NCBI GenBank assembly: GCA_038199755.1
Contig: JBBPYR010000226.1
Coordinates: 1-53,102 of the forward strand
From: JBBPYR01 sp038199755
Lineage (GTDB): Bacteria; Chloroflexota; Ktedonobacteria; Ktedonobacterales; Ktedonobacteraceae
DNA length: 53,102 bases
Direction: 5' to 3'
Positions 1 through 9,267 of this stretch are shown here, piece after piece. Made by a program: the position numbers and the translations under genes. The notes under the pieces are model-generated. The model was not told the DNA's origin and ran no database searches. It worked only from the letters and a program-made list of their open reading frames with translations. How positions within the stretch are numbered: the first letter of the stretch is position 1; each line of letters starts with the position of its first letter.

Positions 1-1829
1 AGGGCCAAAATACCAATCAGTCGCGTGTTGATGCGCATAGGTGCCAGTAGCATACTACTGATCCCGTATGGATTGGGTTGTTTGGCAAAGGGAGGCTCAT
101 GCATATCTACGACGACGACGTTGCCAGCGAGGAATTGAGCCTCAATGGAATTTCCTGACACTTGGTCGCTTAGATGGAAGCCAGGGCGACGTTCCCGCCA
201 TTGCTGCTCTTGCTCAGTACTGAGACCGACTGCTGCGACGGACCGCAGTTCCTGAGTTCGAGGATCAACTATGGTAATACTGACACGTTGACAATCCAGT
301 ACAGAGCGGATCAGAGCCACTAAACGCTGGGAAACTACTTCAAACGCCAGGGCAGGGGAAAGCACTTCTCCGGTCTCCTCGCTTCTGGTAGGTAGAGAGA
401 CACATGCTTCCGCGAGTATCAGCAGTGCTTGTAAGGCTTCGCTCGTTTGTCGTTCCAGGTGTCTACGTTGTGTAATGTCCAGTAATGCCGCGACTCCGCC
501 AGTGATAGTTCCCTGATCATCGAGGATAGGTGCTGCGAAGTTCAGCGTCGTTTTGTGCTGCCCATCAAAGGTCGCGATGTCAATCTCTTCGCTGAGCGAG
601 ACTTCTCCTTGGGCGAGGGCCCGCGCTAGGCCCCATTCGTTCGTTGCAACCAACTTGCCTGTTGTTGCCCACCACCCACGGTAGCGCGAGTAATCCACAA
701 TAGCCTCAGCGTCAGTCTCTGGCATTGGCTCTCCCCATGCGCGAAAGGTTGCACTATTACGTAGAAGGATGCGACCGCTGGCGTCGGCAATGGTGACGCC
801 TACAGGCAACACCTCTACTACTGTTTGGAGCTGGCGAGTAGCGTTCTCGGCCATCGTGCGCAATTGCTGTTCGCGGATAAGCACATCATGGAGCTGGTCA
901 CGCTCCTGCTCACGTTCGCGCATCAGGAGCTCTATTTGTTTGTGTGTGCGCACTTGTTCGGTGACGTCAATGTTGAAAATCATGGCTCCATCAACAGTTC
1001 CTTGGGGAGTGCGTAGAGGTTGATACACAACGTTAAAATACTGCTCCACTGAGGTAAGAGGACCATCGCCATGATGGAGGGTTTCTGCCCGCAATTCCCG
1101 AACGGTCAGTGGCTCTCCTGTTGTATAGACCTGATCTAGTAGTTCGAAGATGCCTTGTGAGGCATATTCAGGGAACGCGTCGTGAATTGGTAGACCAACC
1201 AGCTGCCGTTTCCCAGCAATGAGTTGTGTGTGTGGACTGACGAATTCTAGACGATGTTCTGGCCCTTGGACTACAGTGATAGGGATGGGACTCTGCTTAA
1301 GCAGGTCGTACAAGTAATATCGAGCTGTCTTAGCATCTTTTCGCTCCATACTGGCTTGTATGTGCGTACGTCGGGTCTGACTAGCCATTAGCCCTACTGT
1401 AAGACCGAGCAATGTATAGAGGAGGAGGCCAACGATATTCTCAGCTACGTGTGGCCCTGAGGTGATGGTTGCAGGCACCGCAAAGACAATCAAGACTACT
1501 CCGATCAACGTCGCCGTTATACCCGTAGTGGCCCCCCATCCAAATGAAACGAGTAGCACAACGAGCAATGCTGGAGCTTCTAGGAAACTGGGGGTGGAAT
1601 AGTAGCTTATTACTAGAATGGCCATCAGCACTTGCAGCACCCCAGTAGCAAGGTAGCCTGTGAGCTGTGTATACCTGTTGGCAGGCAACCATGGAGGCAC
1701 GAATGTGTTAGTTGTCAGCCAGCGTCGTGCCATTAGGGGAAAATGTTGTAGCAAGCTAGCAAGCGATGTAGCAGATGTACCTTGCGTGTTATTATCAGAA
1801 GAGATAGGCAAACCCTTCTTAGTACTCAT
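1..1829 (-). CDS. Membrane-bound PAS/PAS/GAF sensor protein, 3' end outside window
   Basis: The reverse strand is open from an ATG at 1829 to the window edge, about 609 codons, so the C-terminal output domain is missing. AAAGGA lies 8 nt before the ATG. The first ~50 residues are soluble. About four hydrophobic segments follow at roughly 60-150, resembling the DUF4118/KdpD-type membrane block. Next come a PAS domain at ~180-300, a coiled linker rich in Arg, Glu and Gln, a second PAS domain at ~335-450, and the start of a GAF domain after ~470. This layout is usual for sensor histidine kinases or PP2C/GGDEF-output sensors. Which output it has cannot be seen. It diverges from the MetY gene and has no visible partner regulator. 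Confidence 0.85.
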   Translation of the reverse strand, partial: MSTKKGLPISSDNNTQGTSATSLASLLQHFPLMARRWLTTNTFVPPWLPANRYTQLTGYLATGVLQVLMAILVISYYSTPSFLEAPALLVVLLVSFGWGATTGITATLIGVVLIVFAVPATITSGPHVAENIVGLLLYTLLGLTVGLMASQTRRTHIQASMERKDAKTARYYLYDLLKQSPIPITVVQGPEHRLEFVSPHTQLIAGKRQLVGLPIHDAFPEYASQGIFELLDQVYTTGEPLTVRELRAETLHHGDGPLTSVEQYFNVVYQPLRTPQGTVDGAMIFNIDVTEQVRTHKQIELLMREREQERDQLHDVLIREQQLRTMAENATRQLQTVVEVLPVGVTIADASGRILLRNSATFRAWGEPMPETDAEAIVDYSRYRGWWATTGKLVATNEWGLARALAQGEVSLSEEIDIATFDGQHKTTLNFAAPILDDQGTITGGVAALLDITQRRHLERQTSEALQALLILAEACVSLPTRSEETGEVLSPALAFEVVSQRLVALIRSVLDCQRVSITIVDPRTQELRSVAAVGLSTEQEQQWRERRPGFHLSDQVSGNSIEAQFLAGNVVVVDMHEPPFAKQPNPYGISSMLLAPMRINTRLIGILA

Positions 1830-2004
1830 CGAGAATGTCCTTTCGGGCCAAAGCACAGAAGTATTCGTCTCTAGTGTGAAAGAAGAACGAGGATTTGTCA
1901 AGGTAGAAAGTCAGTCCTGTTCTCACATGAGCCGACTTTTGTTGCGATATTTTCTGGTGAGCGGAGAACATATGATAGTATATAGGCCAGTATGTCGTAT
2001 CTAG

Positions 2005-2025
2005 TGTCACACACTGATGTCACAC
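2005..2025 (+). repeat. Direct repeat TGTCACAC before metY
   Basis: The octamer TGTCACAC occurs at 2005-2012 and 2018-2025, each followed closely by CTGA or TGA, with a 13-nt period. It lies 25 nt before the metY start in the divergent intergenic region. It could be a regulator site. No SAM-riboswitch-like fold is apparent here. Confidence 0.4.
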
Positions 2026-2050
2026 TGACCGAGAGAGGAATAACGAAAGC

Positions 2051-3355
2051 ATGCCAGAAATCGATGGAGATCATGTATTTGGGTTTAATACATTGTCTAT
2101 ACACGCGGGGCAACGACCAGACGCCGAAACGGGGGCGCGGGCCGTTCCTATATATCAGACAACGTCGTTTGTTTTTGATGATACCGATCATGCCGCCCAC
2201 CTATTTGCTCTACAACGCTTTGGCAACATCTATACACGCATCATGAATCCTACCACGGCGGCGTTTGAGGAGCGCATAGCAGCACTCGAGGGTGGCACAG
2301 GGGCACTGGCCACTGCCTCTGGTATGGCTGCACAAATGGCAACGATGATGACACTGCTACGGCCTGGGGACGAGATTGTATCGTCAAGCAGCTTATATGG
2401 GGGAACGCATACACAATTTGATCTGACACTTCGCACATGGGGTATCAATACCATTTTTGTGGATAGTACAGACCCTGAGAATTACCGCAAGGCGATAACG
2501 CCACGAACACGAGCGTTTTATGGTGAGACGATTGGTAATCCCCGTGGGGATGTGCTCGATATACAAGCTGTCGCGCATATTGCACATGAAGCTGGAGTGC
2601 CTCTGGTTATTGATAATACGTTTGCCACTCCCTATTTGTGCCGTCCATTTGAATATGGTGCTGACATAGTGGTTCATTCCGCCACCAAGTTTATCGGTGG
2701 GCATGGTACCTCAATCGCGGGTGTATTGGTGGAGTCTGGCAAGTTTCCTTGGGATAATGGCAATTTTGCGCATATTGTTGATCCTTCACCTGGCTATCAT
2801 GGCGTGAAGTTTTATGAGACGTTCGGGGATTTTGCCTTTGTGATGAAGGCGCGCTGCGAAACAGTGCGTGATACTGGCGGGTGTTTGAGTCCGTTCAACG
2901 CTTTTCTGCTGCTGCAAGGATTGGAGACACTTCCTCTGCGCATGGAGCGGCATTGTGAAAATGCGTTGCGGGTCGCGCAGTTTTTGCAAGAGCATCCAGC
3001 CGTGAGTTGGGTGCGCTATCCTGGCTTGCAGGATGATCCTTCTTATACGTTAGCGAAAAGATATCTTCCTCTTGGTGCTGGTGCTGTCTTTACCTTTGGC
3101 GTAAAAGGCGGCTATGAGGCTGGTAAAGCGGTCATAAACAATGTGCGATTATTATCGCATCTGGCCAATGTGGGTGATGCTCGCAGTTTGATTATTCATC
3201 CAGCAAGTACGACGCATCAGCAACTCTCGAAGGAGGATCAACTGGCCGGTGGCGTAACGCCAGATTTGATTCGCTTGTCGGTTGGTATAGAAAACGTCGA
3301 GGATATTCTGTGGGATCTGGATAGAGCATTGCAAGTAGCGATGAAGCAAGCATAA
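2051..3355 (+). CDS. metY: O-acetylhomoserine aminocarboxypropyltransferase (sulfhydrylase)
   Basis: This is a 434-residue Cys/Met-metabolism PLP enzyme. It should make homocysteine from O-acetylhomoserine and sulfide in the cytoplasm. Visible landmarks are YTRIMNPT near residue 61 (phosphate-binding Tyr/Arg), SGMAA near 90, VIDNTFATP with Asp188, and the Schiff-base lysine Lys213 in HSATKFIGGHGT. The length and the long insertion at ~225-260 (FAHIVDPSPGYHG) are typical of MetY rather than of MetB or MetZ. AGAGGA lies upstream at a rather long spacing. It stands alone, but it shares a sulfur-assimilation theme with the CysO/CysM cluster 7 kb downstream. MetZ-type O-succinyl specificity is less likely. 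Confidence 0.93.
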   Translation: MPEIDGDHVFGFNTLSIHAGQRPDAETGARAVPIYQTTSFVFDDTDHAAHLFALQRFGNIYTRIMNPTTAAFEERIAALEGGTGALATASGMAAQMATMMTLLRPGDEIVSSSSLYGGTHTQFDLTLRTWGINTIFVDSTDPENYRKAITPRTRAFYGETIGNPRGDVLDIQAVAHIAHEAGVPLVIDNTFATPYLCRPFEYGADIVVHSATKFIGGHGTSIAGVLVESGKFPWDNGNFAHIVDPSPGYHGVKFYETFGDFAFVMKARCETVRDTGGCLSPFNAFLLLQGLETLPLRMERHCENALRVAQFLQEHPAVSWVRYPGLQDDPSYTLAKRYLPLGAGAVFTFGVKGGYEAGKAVINNVRLLSHLANVGDARSLIIHPASTTHQQLSKEDQLAGGVTPDLIRLSVGIENVEDILWDLDRALQVAMKQA

Positions 3356-3432
3356 TATCGAAAACGGGGCCGACGAAGGGAATGTCCCTTGTCAGTGCCT
3401 CGTTCATAATGAACTGGTCTCGGATATACTTC

Positions 3433-3462
3433 GTGACATTTGACCTCTAAATGTGCTACACT
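3433..3462 (+). promoter_or_regulatory. Possible extended -10 promoter of the molybdenum hydroxylase gene
   Basis: TGCTACACT (hexamer 3457-3462) looks like an extended -10. GTGACA at 3433-3438 gives an 18-nt spacer. The match is imperfect, and the leader to the start at 3628 would be about 160 nt. Confidence 0.35.
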
Positions 3463-3627
3463 GCTAGCAAGAGGTCGTTGTTGCTCCCTCCGCTACACAC
3501 TAAACATGCTGCTCTTTTCCCATCCGCTCGATAATTGTCACAACAGGTATGTCACTCACCATTCAGGTAGGGGCTACCTCTGTTTTTCGTTACTTTTGTT
3601 GTTACTTCCAAGTCGGAGATGTTCCCT

Positions 3628-5964
3628 ATGACACAAACTGTGGATAAAACGCCACAACATGCTACTGTTGGTACCTCGACACGTCGTCAGGATGCACCAG
3701 ATAAAGTGACTGGACGCACTCGTTTTGCAGGCGATCTGTCTCTGCCAGGTTTGCTCCACGCACGCCTTGTATTAAGTCCATATGGGCATGCCCGTATTAC
3801 ACATATTGATACGAGCGCGGCGCGAGAACTGCCTGGCGTTGTTGCTGTCTATACCGGAGAGACGTTAGGTATGGCACACGCTGGTAGCCCGTCCCGTGGG
3901 CAATCACCACTGGCAATGGATGAGGTATTCTGGTGTGGGCATCCCGTTGCGATTGTGCTAGGCGAGACGGAGGCGGCGGCTGAAGATGGTGCTGCCGCCG
4001 TTGATGTCGATTATGAGCCATTGCCAGTAATTGTCGATCCGGTGGCCGCGCTTGCACCCGAGGCGCCATTAGCCCGTTTACGAAAAGATGGCGAGGTTTC
4101 CGAGATCGCTGGTGGCGATGCTCACGCAGCGGTGGGGGGGAGCCAGGTAAAAGAAGAAGTGCAGGAGGCGTTGTCAGCAAATGTGAGCGATAAGACCCAT
4201 TATCGCATTGGTGACATTGCCGCAGGCTTCGCCGAGGCTGATGTGATTGTCGAGCACACCTATCGGACGCTTCCTGTCCATCAGTCATATCTAGAGCCGC
4301 AATCAATCACAGTGTCGCCAAGCCCATCGAGCCATCATATGACGGTGTGGGCCAGTTCACAAGGCATGTTTTCTGTGCGCTCAGGCATTGCGGATGCCTT
4401 GAATATGCCGGAGCGACAAATCCGTGTGGAATCGGTGCCGATAGGCGGCGCGTTTGGTGGAAAGTTTGGCTTGATCGAGCCGCTCGCCGCTGCTGCTGCG
4501 AACGCGGTGCGACGGCCTGTGCGCCTCGTGTATTCACGACAAGACGATTTACTGGCGGGCAATCCTGCGCCGCAATCGGTGATTACGGTGAAGCTGGGCG
4601 CGAAGCGTGACGGGACATTGGTCGCGCTCCAAGCTAAAGCCATTTTTGACTCTGGTGCTTATCCCGGTGCAGGCGCAAGTTTAGGTGGCTATATCCTTTC
4701 CAGCACCTATCGTTGCCCCAATATTGACATCCGTTGTTATGAAGTCTTGACGAACAAGGTGAGTGTCGGTGCTTATCGAGCACCAACCGCACCACAGGCC
4801 ACGTTTGCATTAGAGTCAACCGTAAGCGAGCTCGGTCAGGAGCTGGCAATGGATGAGGTAGAGCTACGGCTGAAGAATGCGCTCAAGGAAGGGGACTCCA
4901 CCATCGATCCGCGCACTCCCACTTGGCCGCGTATTGGTTTGGTTGAATGCCTGGAAGCGATTCAGCAGCATCCCCTATGGAAGGACCGCGTTGCCCAGAA
5001 GCAGGTGCCTGCGGAACTTGAGGGGTGGAAGATTGGCATTGGGGTTGCGGCTGGTGGCTGGCCAGGAGGAACGGAACCAACCGCCGCTGCCTGTCGCCTC
5101 GAACAGGATGGTACATTCACTGTTGTTGTGGGCACGGTTGATCTGACCGGCTCAGACACCTCGATGGCGATGATTGCTGCCGAAGTGCTGGGAACCGCAG
5201 TCTCGTCGGTGCAGGTACAGCACGATACGACGGATACCATGCCGTATAGCGGCGGTACCGGGGGCAGTAAGACAACTCCTACCATGGGAGCTGCGGTACT
5301 GGCGGCGGCACGTGATACGCGCAATCAGCTTCTGTCTATCGCGGGCGAGATATTAGAAGCATCTACCGATGACCTCGACATTGAAGGTGATAGGGTGGTG
5401 GTAAAGGGTGCGCCGGGGAAGAATGTGCTGCTTTCGAAGATCGCGGGCGACTCGATGCGCTTTGGTGGGCAGTTTGAGCCGGTGTATGGTCGTGGGCGAG
5501 CGGTGATTAAACGCAGTGCGCCTATGTTTACCGCGCACTTGGCACGGGTGGCTGTTGACCCAGAGACAGGTGAGGTGCGAACGCTTGATTATGTGGCCGC
5601 GCAGGATGTGGGTAAGGCGATTAATCCGGCGGCAGTCGAGGGGCAGATGCATGGCGGCATTACGCAGGGTCTCGGCTGGGCATTATTCGAGGGCATGGTC
5701 TATGACGAGGAGGGCCAGTTGCTCACCTCGACTTTGATGGATTATGCACTGCCATTGAGTAAGGATGTGCCGAATATTACGCCGATTTTGATTGAAGTGC
5801 CTTCGGAGGCTGGTCCGTTTGGGGCGAAGGGCGTTGGTGAACCGCCTGTCGTGCCAGTAGGTGCGGCAATCGCTAATGCGGTCAAAGATGCGGTTGGAGC
5901 GCGTGTAAGGCAACTACCAATCACGGCTGAACGCCTGTTTACCACACTACACACAGGGAATTAG
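3628..5964 (+). CDS. Xanthine dehydrogenase-family molybdopterin-binding large subunit
   Basis: This is a 778-residue protein of the aldehyde oxidase/xanthine dehydrogenase large-subunit family, which binds Mo-pterin cytosine dinucleotide and hydroxylates aldehydes, N-heterocycles or CO. The hammerhead domain comes first (TGRTRFAGD near 25), then the Mo domains with GGAFGGKFG near 270 and QDVGKAINP near 650. The active-site Glu738 lies in GVGEPP near the C-terminus. The start at 3628 is preferred over 3619 because GGAG at 3615-3618 gives a 9-nt spacing. The usual partners (2Fe-2S small subunit, FAD medium subunit, XdhC chaperone) are not beside it, so electron transfer must use subunits encoded elsewhere. 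The substrate cannot be told. The CO-dehydrogenase AYRCSFR-type loop is not evident. Confidence 0.9.
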   Translation: MTQTVDKTPQHATVGTSTRRQDAPDKVTGRTRFAGDLSLPGLLHARLVLSPYGHARITHIDTSAARELPGVVAVYTGETLGMAHAGSPSRGQSPLAMDEVFWCGHPVAIVLGETEAAAEDGAAAVDVDYEPLPVIVDPVAALAPEAPLARLRKDGEVSEIAGGDAHAAVGGSQVKEEVQEALSANVSDKTHYRIGDIAAGFAEADVIVEHTYRTLPVHQSYLEPQSITVSPSPSSHHMTVWASSQGMFSVRSGIADALNMPERQIRVESVPIGGAFGGKFGLIEPLAAAAANAVRRPVRLVYSRQDDLLAGNPAPQSVITVKLGAKRDGTLVALQAKAIFDSGAYPGAGASLGGYILSSTYRCPNIDIRCYEVLTNKVSVGAYRAPTAPQATFALESTVSELGQELAMDEVELRLKNALKEGDSTIDPRTPTWPRIGLVECLEAIQQHPLWKDRVAQKQVPAELEGWKIGIGVAAGGWPGGTEPTAAACRLEQDGTFTVVVGTVDLTGSDTSMAMIAAEVLGTAVSSVQVQHDTTDTMPYSGGTGGSKTTPTMGAAVLAAARDTRNQLLSIAGEILEASTDDLDIEGDRVVVKGAPGKNVLLSKIAGDSMRFGGQFEPVYGRGRAVIKRSAPMFTAHLARVAVDPETGEVRTLDYVAAQDVGKAINPAAVEGQMHGGITQGLGWALFEGMVYDEEGQLLTSTLMDYALPLSKDVPNITPILIEVPSEAGPFGAKGVGEPPVVPVGAAIANAVKDAVGARVRQLPITAERLFTTLHTGN

Positions 5965-6440
5965 TGCTTAGAGGTAATCTTCTGGTGGCTCGTTCGTGCT
6001 TCATGCTAGAAGCACGAACGAGCCATGCTTTTACCGATAGACTTTCTACACGAATGGCACATCCGATCCAGCCACACTACTGAAATCACAACCATCTCAA
6101 GAACCACCTCCGCTTGAAATCTTGCGCCCTGCACGGGAAGAAGAGCGACATTTTTCTGAAGATGACCCAAATCTAGCAGTTCGTAACGCTTTTGAGATGA
6201 TCATAATGATTCACCTCAAATACTGTTGCAACTTTTACAGAGATTTAACGTATACTGAATTATCTTGAAGACACTTCTTAATACAGAAGTAGTTTCCTTG
6301 TATACGTGAGATCAATAATAGGTAATGATCAGCTCAATTCGATGAAACTCTGTATTCCATGCATTATGCAAGGCTTGCAACAAGACTTGGAAGAAAACCG
6401 CATGGACATATAAAGCTCTCTCATGAGAAAGGACTTGATG
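5965..6440. other. AT-rich intergenic stretch with a startless open frame
   Basis: After the terminator hairpin the sequence becomes clearly more AT-rich. On the + strand a frame is open for 75 codons from 6041 to a TGA at 6266-6268, rich in Glu, Pro and Arg at first. It has no start codon, no ribosome-binding site and no family I recognise. It may be a gene remnant or chance. Nothing else is visible up to the next gene. Confidence 0.4.
5986..6032 (+). terminator. Terminator after molybdenum hydroxylase gene
   Basis: A perfect 16-bp stem (5986-6001 with 6010-6025) has an 8-nt loop and is followed by TGCTTTT. It starts 21 nt after the stop codon. Confidence 0.85.
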
Positions 6441-7094
6441 ATGTCAAAATCTTCCTGGACTCGTGCTGAGGTAATTTCTGCAATAGGTATTATTGTAGCA
6501 ATAGCAAGTATTGGGCTCTCACTTACTCAACCAGAAGTTCGACATTTTCTAGGTTTGCAGCAGGTTGCTTTAACACCTGTTGCTCAAATACATACTATAA
6601 AGCAATCATTCCATACTAATCCTACACCAAAACCCAATAGCATAGTGTTTGACAACTTCAATAATGGTATTGGAGAATGGGGAATCATCGGTAGTGATGT
6701 CTCTTACGTGCAGGACGAAGGCAACAATATCTTGAGATTTAATCCGCCTGATAAAGGTCCTGCAGAGGCCTATAAGCAGGTTAATTCAGCAGTCTTAAGC
6801 AGATTTCGCAAGATTTCTCTTCGTATTAATCTACATGGAGCTAGCCTTGTTGCACCAACTAATGATCCGAATTACCAAACGGCATCTGCACTATACTTGG
6901 ATCAGAATGGATGGAAATTTGTAGGGCTATATAACTTTATCAAAAATAGCTATGATGGATGGCAAAATGTAGAAATCCCTCTTACGGTTTTCATTGGATT
7001 TGATAAAAATGCCAGTTTCAGTCGCTTGGGATTTCGCTTCTGGTTGTATAAGGCTGGCACGATTGATGTCGATGACATTGCTTTTGTGAGTTGA
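6441..7094 (+). CDS. Membrane-anchored protein with jelly-roll-like extracellular domain
   Basis: I do not recognise an exact family. The 217-residue product starts with a short charged N-terminus and one hydrophobic segment at about residues 10-27, then a Thr/Pro/Gln linker to ~65. A beta-rich domain runs to the end, beginning NSIVFDNFNNGIGEWG and ending GTIDVDDIAFVS. That frame, aromatic residues and final D-D-I strand resemble CBM/CIA30-type galactose-binding-like sandwiches that bind carbohydrate outside the cell. The start at 6441 is chosen because AAAGGA at 6428-6433 leaves 7 nt. ATGs at 6423 and 6438 are alternatives. The gene is visibly more AT-rich than both neighbours, which suggests separate acquisition. 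Confidence 0.65.
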   Translation: MSKSSWTRAEVISAIGIIVAIASIGLSLTQPEVRHFLGLQQVALTPVAQIHTIKQSFHTNPTPKPNSIVFDNFNNGIGEWGIIGSDVSYVQDEGNNILRFNPPDKGPAEAYKQVNSAVLSRFRKISLRINLHGASLVAPTNDPNYQTASALYLDQNGWKFVGLYNFIKNSYDGWQNVEIPLTVFIGFDKNASFSRLGFRFWLYKAGTIDVDDIAFVS

Positions 7095-7152
7095 TCTATA
7101 TGCTCGTGACTACCTATGTGCGTTTCCGTAAGAGCCATTTGGGCGTGCTGGA

Positions 7153-8331
7153 TTATCCCAATACACCAGAGGTGTAGCGCGGGCGTATCTCCTGTCCCTG
7201 AGCGAAACGTTCGTAGGCGAAGTGTTGCATGTCCTCTGGCCCTTGTCCTGTGGTAATTAATTGGGCTAGCCACTGACCAACGCTCGGTGAGAGCTTGAAA
7301 CCATGACCGCTAAAACCAGCGGCGCAATACAATCCCTCATAGTGGGGTAATCGTCCCAGGATGGGGTAGTAGTCAGGGGTGTCGTCGTAGATACCGGCCC
7401 AGTTGCCACGTGGCACTGCACGCGCGAGTGCTGGCAGTGGCCCTTGTGCTTGTGTGCGGAAATACTGTATCTCTTCTTCGCTGAGACCTTGTGGGTAGGC
7501 ATCGGGATCACTCGCTGTAAGGACGTTGTCGGTTGAGCCAACCAATGTAAGGCCACCGAGGTCGGGGCGTAAATAGATTGAACGGGCCATATCCAGGCAG
7601 ACGGCGTGTAATCCCTGGCGACCACCAAAGTCGTTTGGGCGACGCAATACGAGCATAGGGTGGCGCGTGGCCGTAATTGGTAAAGGAATGCCGATAGGTT
7701 GCGCCAGGGCGGGACTCCAAACGTTCGCAGCTAACACCACAAGGGGAGCAGAGATGCTTCCTTGCTCTGTCTCGACGCCTGTGATGTGCTCGCCTTGCGT
7801 GAGAATGCGGATGGCAGGTGTTTGTTCGGCGATGGTGGCTCCCAGATCTTTGGCGCGATTGGCGAAACAGGTTGTTGTGGCCATGGGGTCGGCTACGCCT
7901 GCATCGGCTTCATAGCAGGCAAGCGCGGCTCCTGCTCCGCTGTATGCTGGTGCGGCAGCGGGCACTTCTGCGGGTGTGATGAGGCGCGTATCCACCCCTT
8001 GCGCTTGTTGTAGCTCGACGTTTGTTTGCAGGGCGGCTGCCTCTTGTTCACCTGCGAGGACCAGCATGCCCGTTGTCATAAAGCCACAGTCGCCGCCGAT
8101 CTGTTCGTCGAAGTGCTTGAAGACGTGTAAGCTCTCTTTGGCCATGCGGATGATAAAATCGTGTGAGTAGTGTTGACGCACGATAGCACCGGAGCGGCCC
8201 GTGGTGCCGTTGCAGATGGCATGTCGTTCTACCAGCAGCACACGGCGCACCCCTTGTTGGGCCAGGTGATAGGCGATGCTGGCCCCCATTACGCCGCCTC
8301 CGATGATTATAACGTCTGCTGTTTGTGTCAT
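7153..8331 (-). CDS. FAD-dependent amino acid oxidase family protein (sarcosine/glycine oxidase-like)
   Basis: This is a 392-residue DAO-fold oxidoreductase. The N-terminal Rossmann motif is ADVIIIGGGVMGASIAYHLA (residues ~6-25), followed by VLLVE with the ribose-binding Glu. TGRSGAIVRQHY (~50) is the conserved Arg/Ser loop of the sarcosine oxidase beta/glycine oxidase group. GFSGHGFKLSP near the C-terminus is the flavin-binding tail. Such enzymes oxidise secondary or primary amines and produce H2O2 or feed a partner. The upstream Met was rejected because the start at 8331 has AAAGGAG about 11 nt before it. No sarcosine oxidase alpha, gamma or delta subunits lie nearby, so a monomeric enzyme is likely. 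The exact substrate is unknown. Confidence 0.88.
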   Translation of the reverse strand: MTQTADVIIIGGGVMGASIAYHLAQQGVRRVLLVERHAICNGTTGRSGAIVRQHYSHDFIIRMAKESLHVFKHFDEQIGGDCGFMTTGMLVLAGEQEAAALQTNVELQQAQGVDTRLITPAEVPAAAPAYSGAGAALACYEADAGVADPMATTTCFANRAKDLGATIAEQTPAIRILTQGEHITGVETEQGSISAPLVVLAANVWSPALAQPIGIPLPITATRHPMLVLRRPNDFGGRQGLHAVCLDMARSIYLRPDLGGLTLVGSTDNVLTASDPDAYPQGLSEEEIQYFRTQAQGPLPALARAVPRGNWAGIYDDTPDYYPILGRLPHYEGLYCAAGFSGHGFKLSPSVGQWLAQLITTGQGPEDMQHFAYERFAQGQEIRPRYTSGVLG

Positions 8332-8548
8332 GCTATACTCGCTCCTTTCTATCTGCCTGCCTGCCTGACTGCATAGCAGTGCAGTGCCAGTAGTGTTGGC
8401 AGGGCGCATGAGTGCCACCCAATAGTGTGAAATAGAGGTATGATCTATTGTTCTTTCAGCTTATCAGGCGAAGCGAGAAATTGCAATGTGGACTTGTTTC
8501 GTAGGGCTTACTAGAATCTATCACACCTATGCTATACTCAGCAGATAG

Positions 8549-8758
8549 TCACCTCTTCTCCTCGGCAAATGACAAACCCTCAGTAGCAAGAGCACTGCGG
8601 AGCTGCTTGATCGTTTTCGGTCCCAGGCCATGAAGCTTCTTGATTTCTGTTTCGCTGACTCTACTTAACTGCTCAAGTCGTACATAGCCAGCCCCAACAA
8701 GGGCTCGTCGAGCGGGTGCCGACAGGTCAGTAGGAAGGTTACTTTCTTGTTGTGTCAT
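8549..8758 (-). CDS. Small helix-hairpin-helix (RNAP alpha-CTD-like) protein
   Basis: The 69-residue protein is almost entirely one HhH unit. LSAPARRALVGAGYVRLEQL and KLHGLGPKTIKQLRSAL follow the pattern of the RNA polymerase alpha C-terminal domain, which binds DNA and protein partners. Small free-standing copies of this domain are common in Firmicutes and Chloroflexota, and their role is not known. It begins 101 nt beyond the end of the VOC gene, with the VOC terminator between them, so it is probably transcribed separately. Confidence 0.8.
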   Translation of the reverse strand: MTQQESNLPTDLSAPARRALVGAGYVRLEQLSRVSETEIKKLHGLGPKTIKQLRSALATEGLSFAEEKR

Positions 8759-8794
8759 ACTATTTTCCTCTTCGTTTCCTAGTGGTTGATAGTA

Positions 8795-8843
8795 AAAACT
8801 ATCCCATTCTTAATGCTAATACAGGCACAGAAGAATGGGATAG
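8795..8843 (-). terminator. Terminator of the VOC-fold gene
   Basis: A 13-bp perfect inverted repeat (8799-8811 with 8831-8843) has a 19-nt loop. Read on the minus strand it is followed by TTTTTAC. It lies just after the stop of the gene ending at 8860 and just before the HhH gene. Confidence 0.75.
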
Positions 8844-8859
8844 CTTTCAGTTGGTTGCG

Positions 8860-9267
8860 TTATGCGGGGTCAGCTTGGAACATCCAATTGACCCCAAACT
8901 TGTCTGTGAGTTCACCATAGGTGCCGAAGAAGGCCTCTATTAACGGTTGACTAATGGTTCCTCCTTCAGCAAGCTTGGCAAAGAGGTCTTGGATTTCCGC
9001 TTTGGTGCGGCCAATGATGCAAAGCGTGGTACCATTTCCCCTGATCAGTTCTCCGCGTCCCAGTGTGTCAGAGGCCATGAACACAATTTCGCCTGCCTCT
9101 AAGCGAGAGTGCATCACACATTCCTGTATTTCCGCTGGCGATTGATCTTTCATCGCAGAGTCTGCTACTCTCATAACAGAGAGTTCCCCTCCTATGCATG
9201 CCTGGTAGAAGTCCATTGCATCTCTACAGTTGCCATTAAAGGTGAGGTATGGACTAAGTTGTGCCAT
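8860..9267 (-). CDS. VOC-superfamily protein, PhnB-like
   Basis: The 135-residue protein has the PhnB-type glyoxalase/bleomycin fold. Landmarks are LTFNGNCRDAMDFYQACIGGE (residues ~9-29), a central IVFMASDT strand, and the C-terminal GTYGELTDKFGVNWMF block that marks this subfamily. PhnB-like proteins have no firmly known reaction. Some relatives bind metals or hydrophobic substrates. The start is supported by AAGGAGTAAC just before the ATG. It stands alone, followed by a terminator. Confidence 0.88.
   Translation of the reverse strand: MAQLSPYLTFNGNCRDAMDFYQACIGGELSVMRVADSAMKDQSPAEIQECVMHSRLEAGEIVFMASDTLGRGELIRGNGTTLCIIGRTKAEIQDLFAKLAEGGTISQPLIEAFFGTYGELTDKFGVNWMFQADPA

Noticed and set aside
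769..1023. 84-codon + strand open frame in the sensor gene
   Set aside because: It is antisense to the PAS region of the minus-strand sensor and has no protein features.
1830..2050. SAM riboswitch before metY
   Set aside because: There is no kink-turn, no conserved core and no terminator fold. Only a short direct repeat is seen.
3797..5954. Several minus-strand open frames within the molybdenum hydroxylase gene
   Set aside because: They are Arg/His-rich shadow frames of the strong + strand gene.
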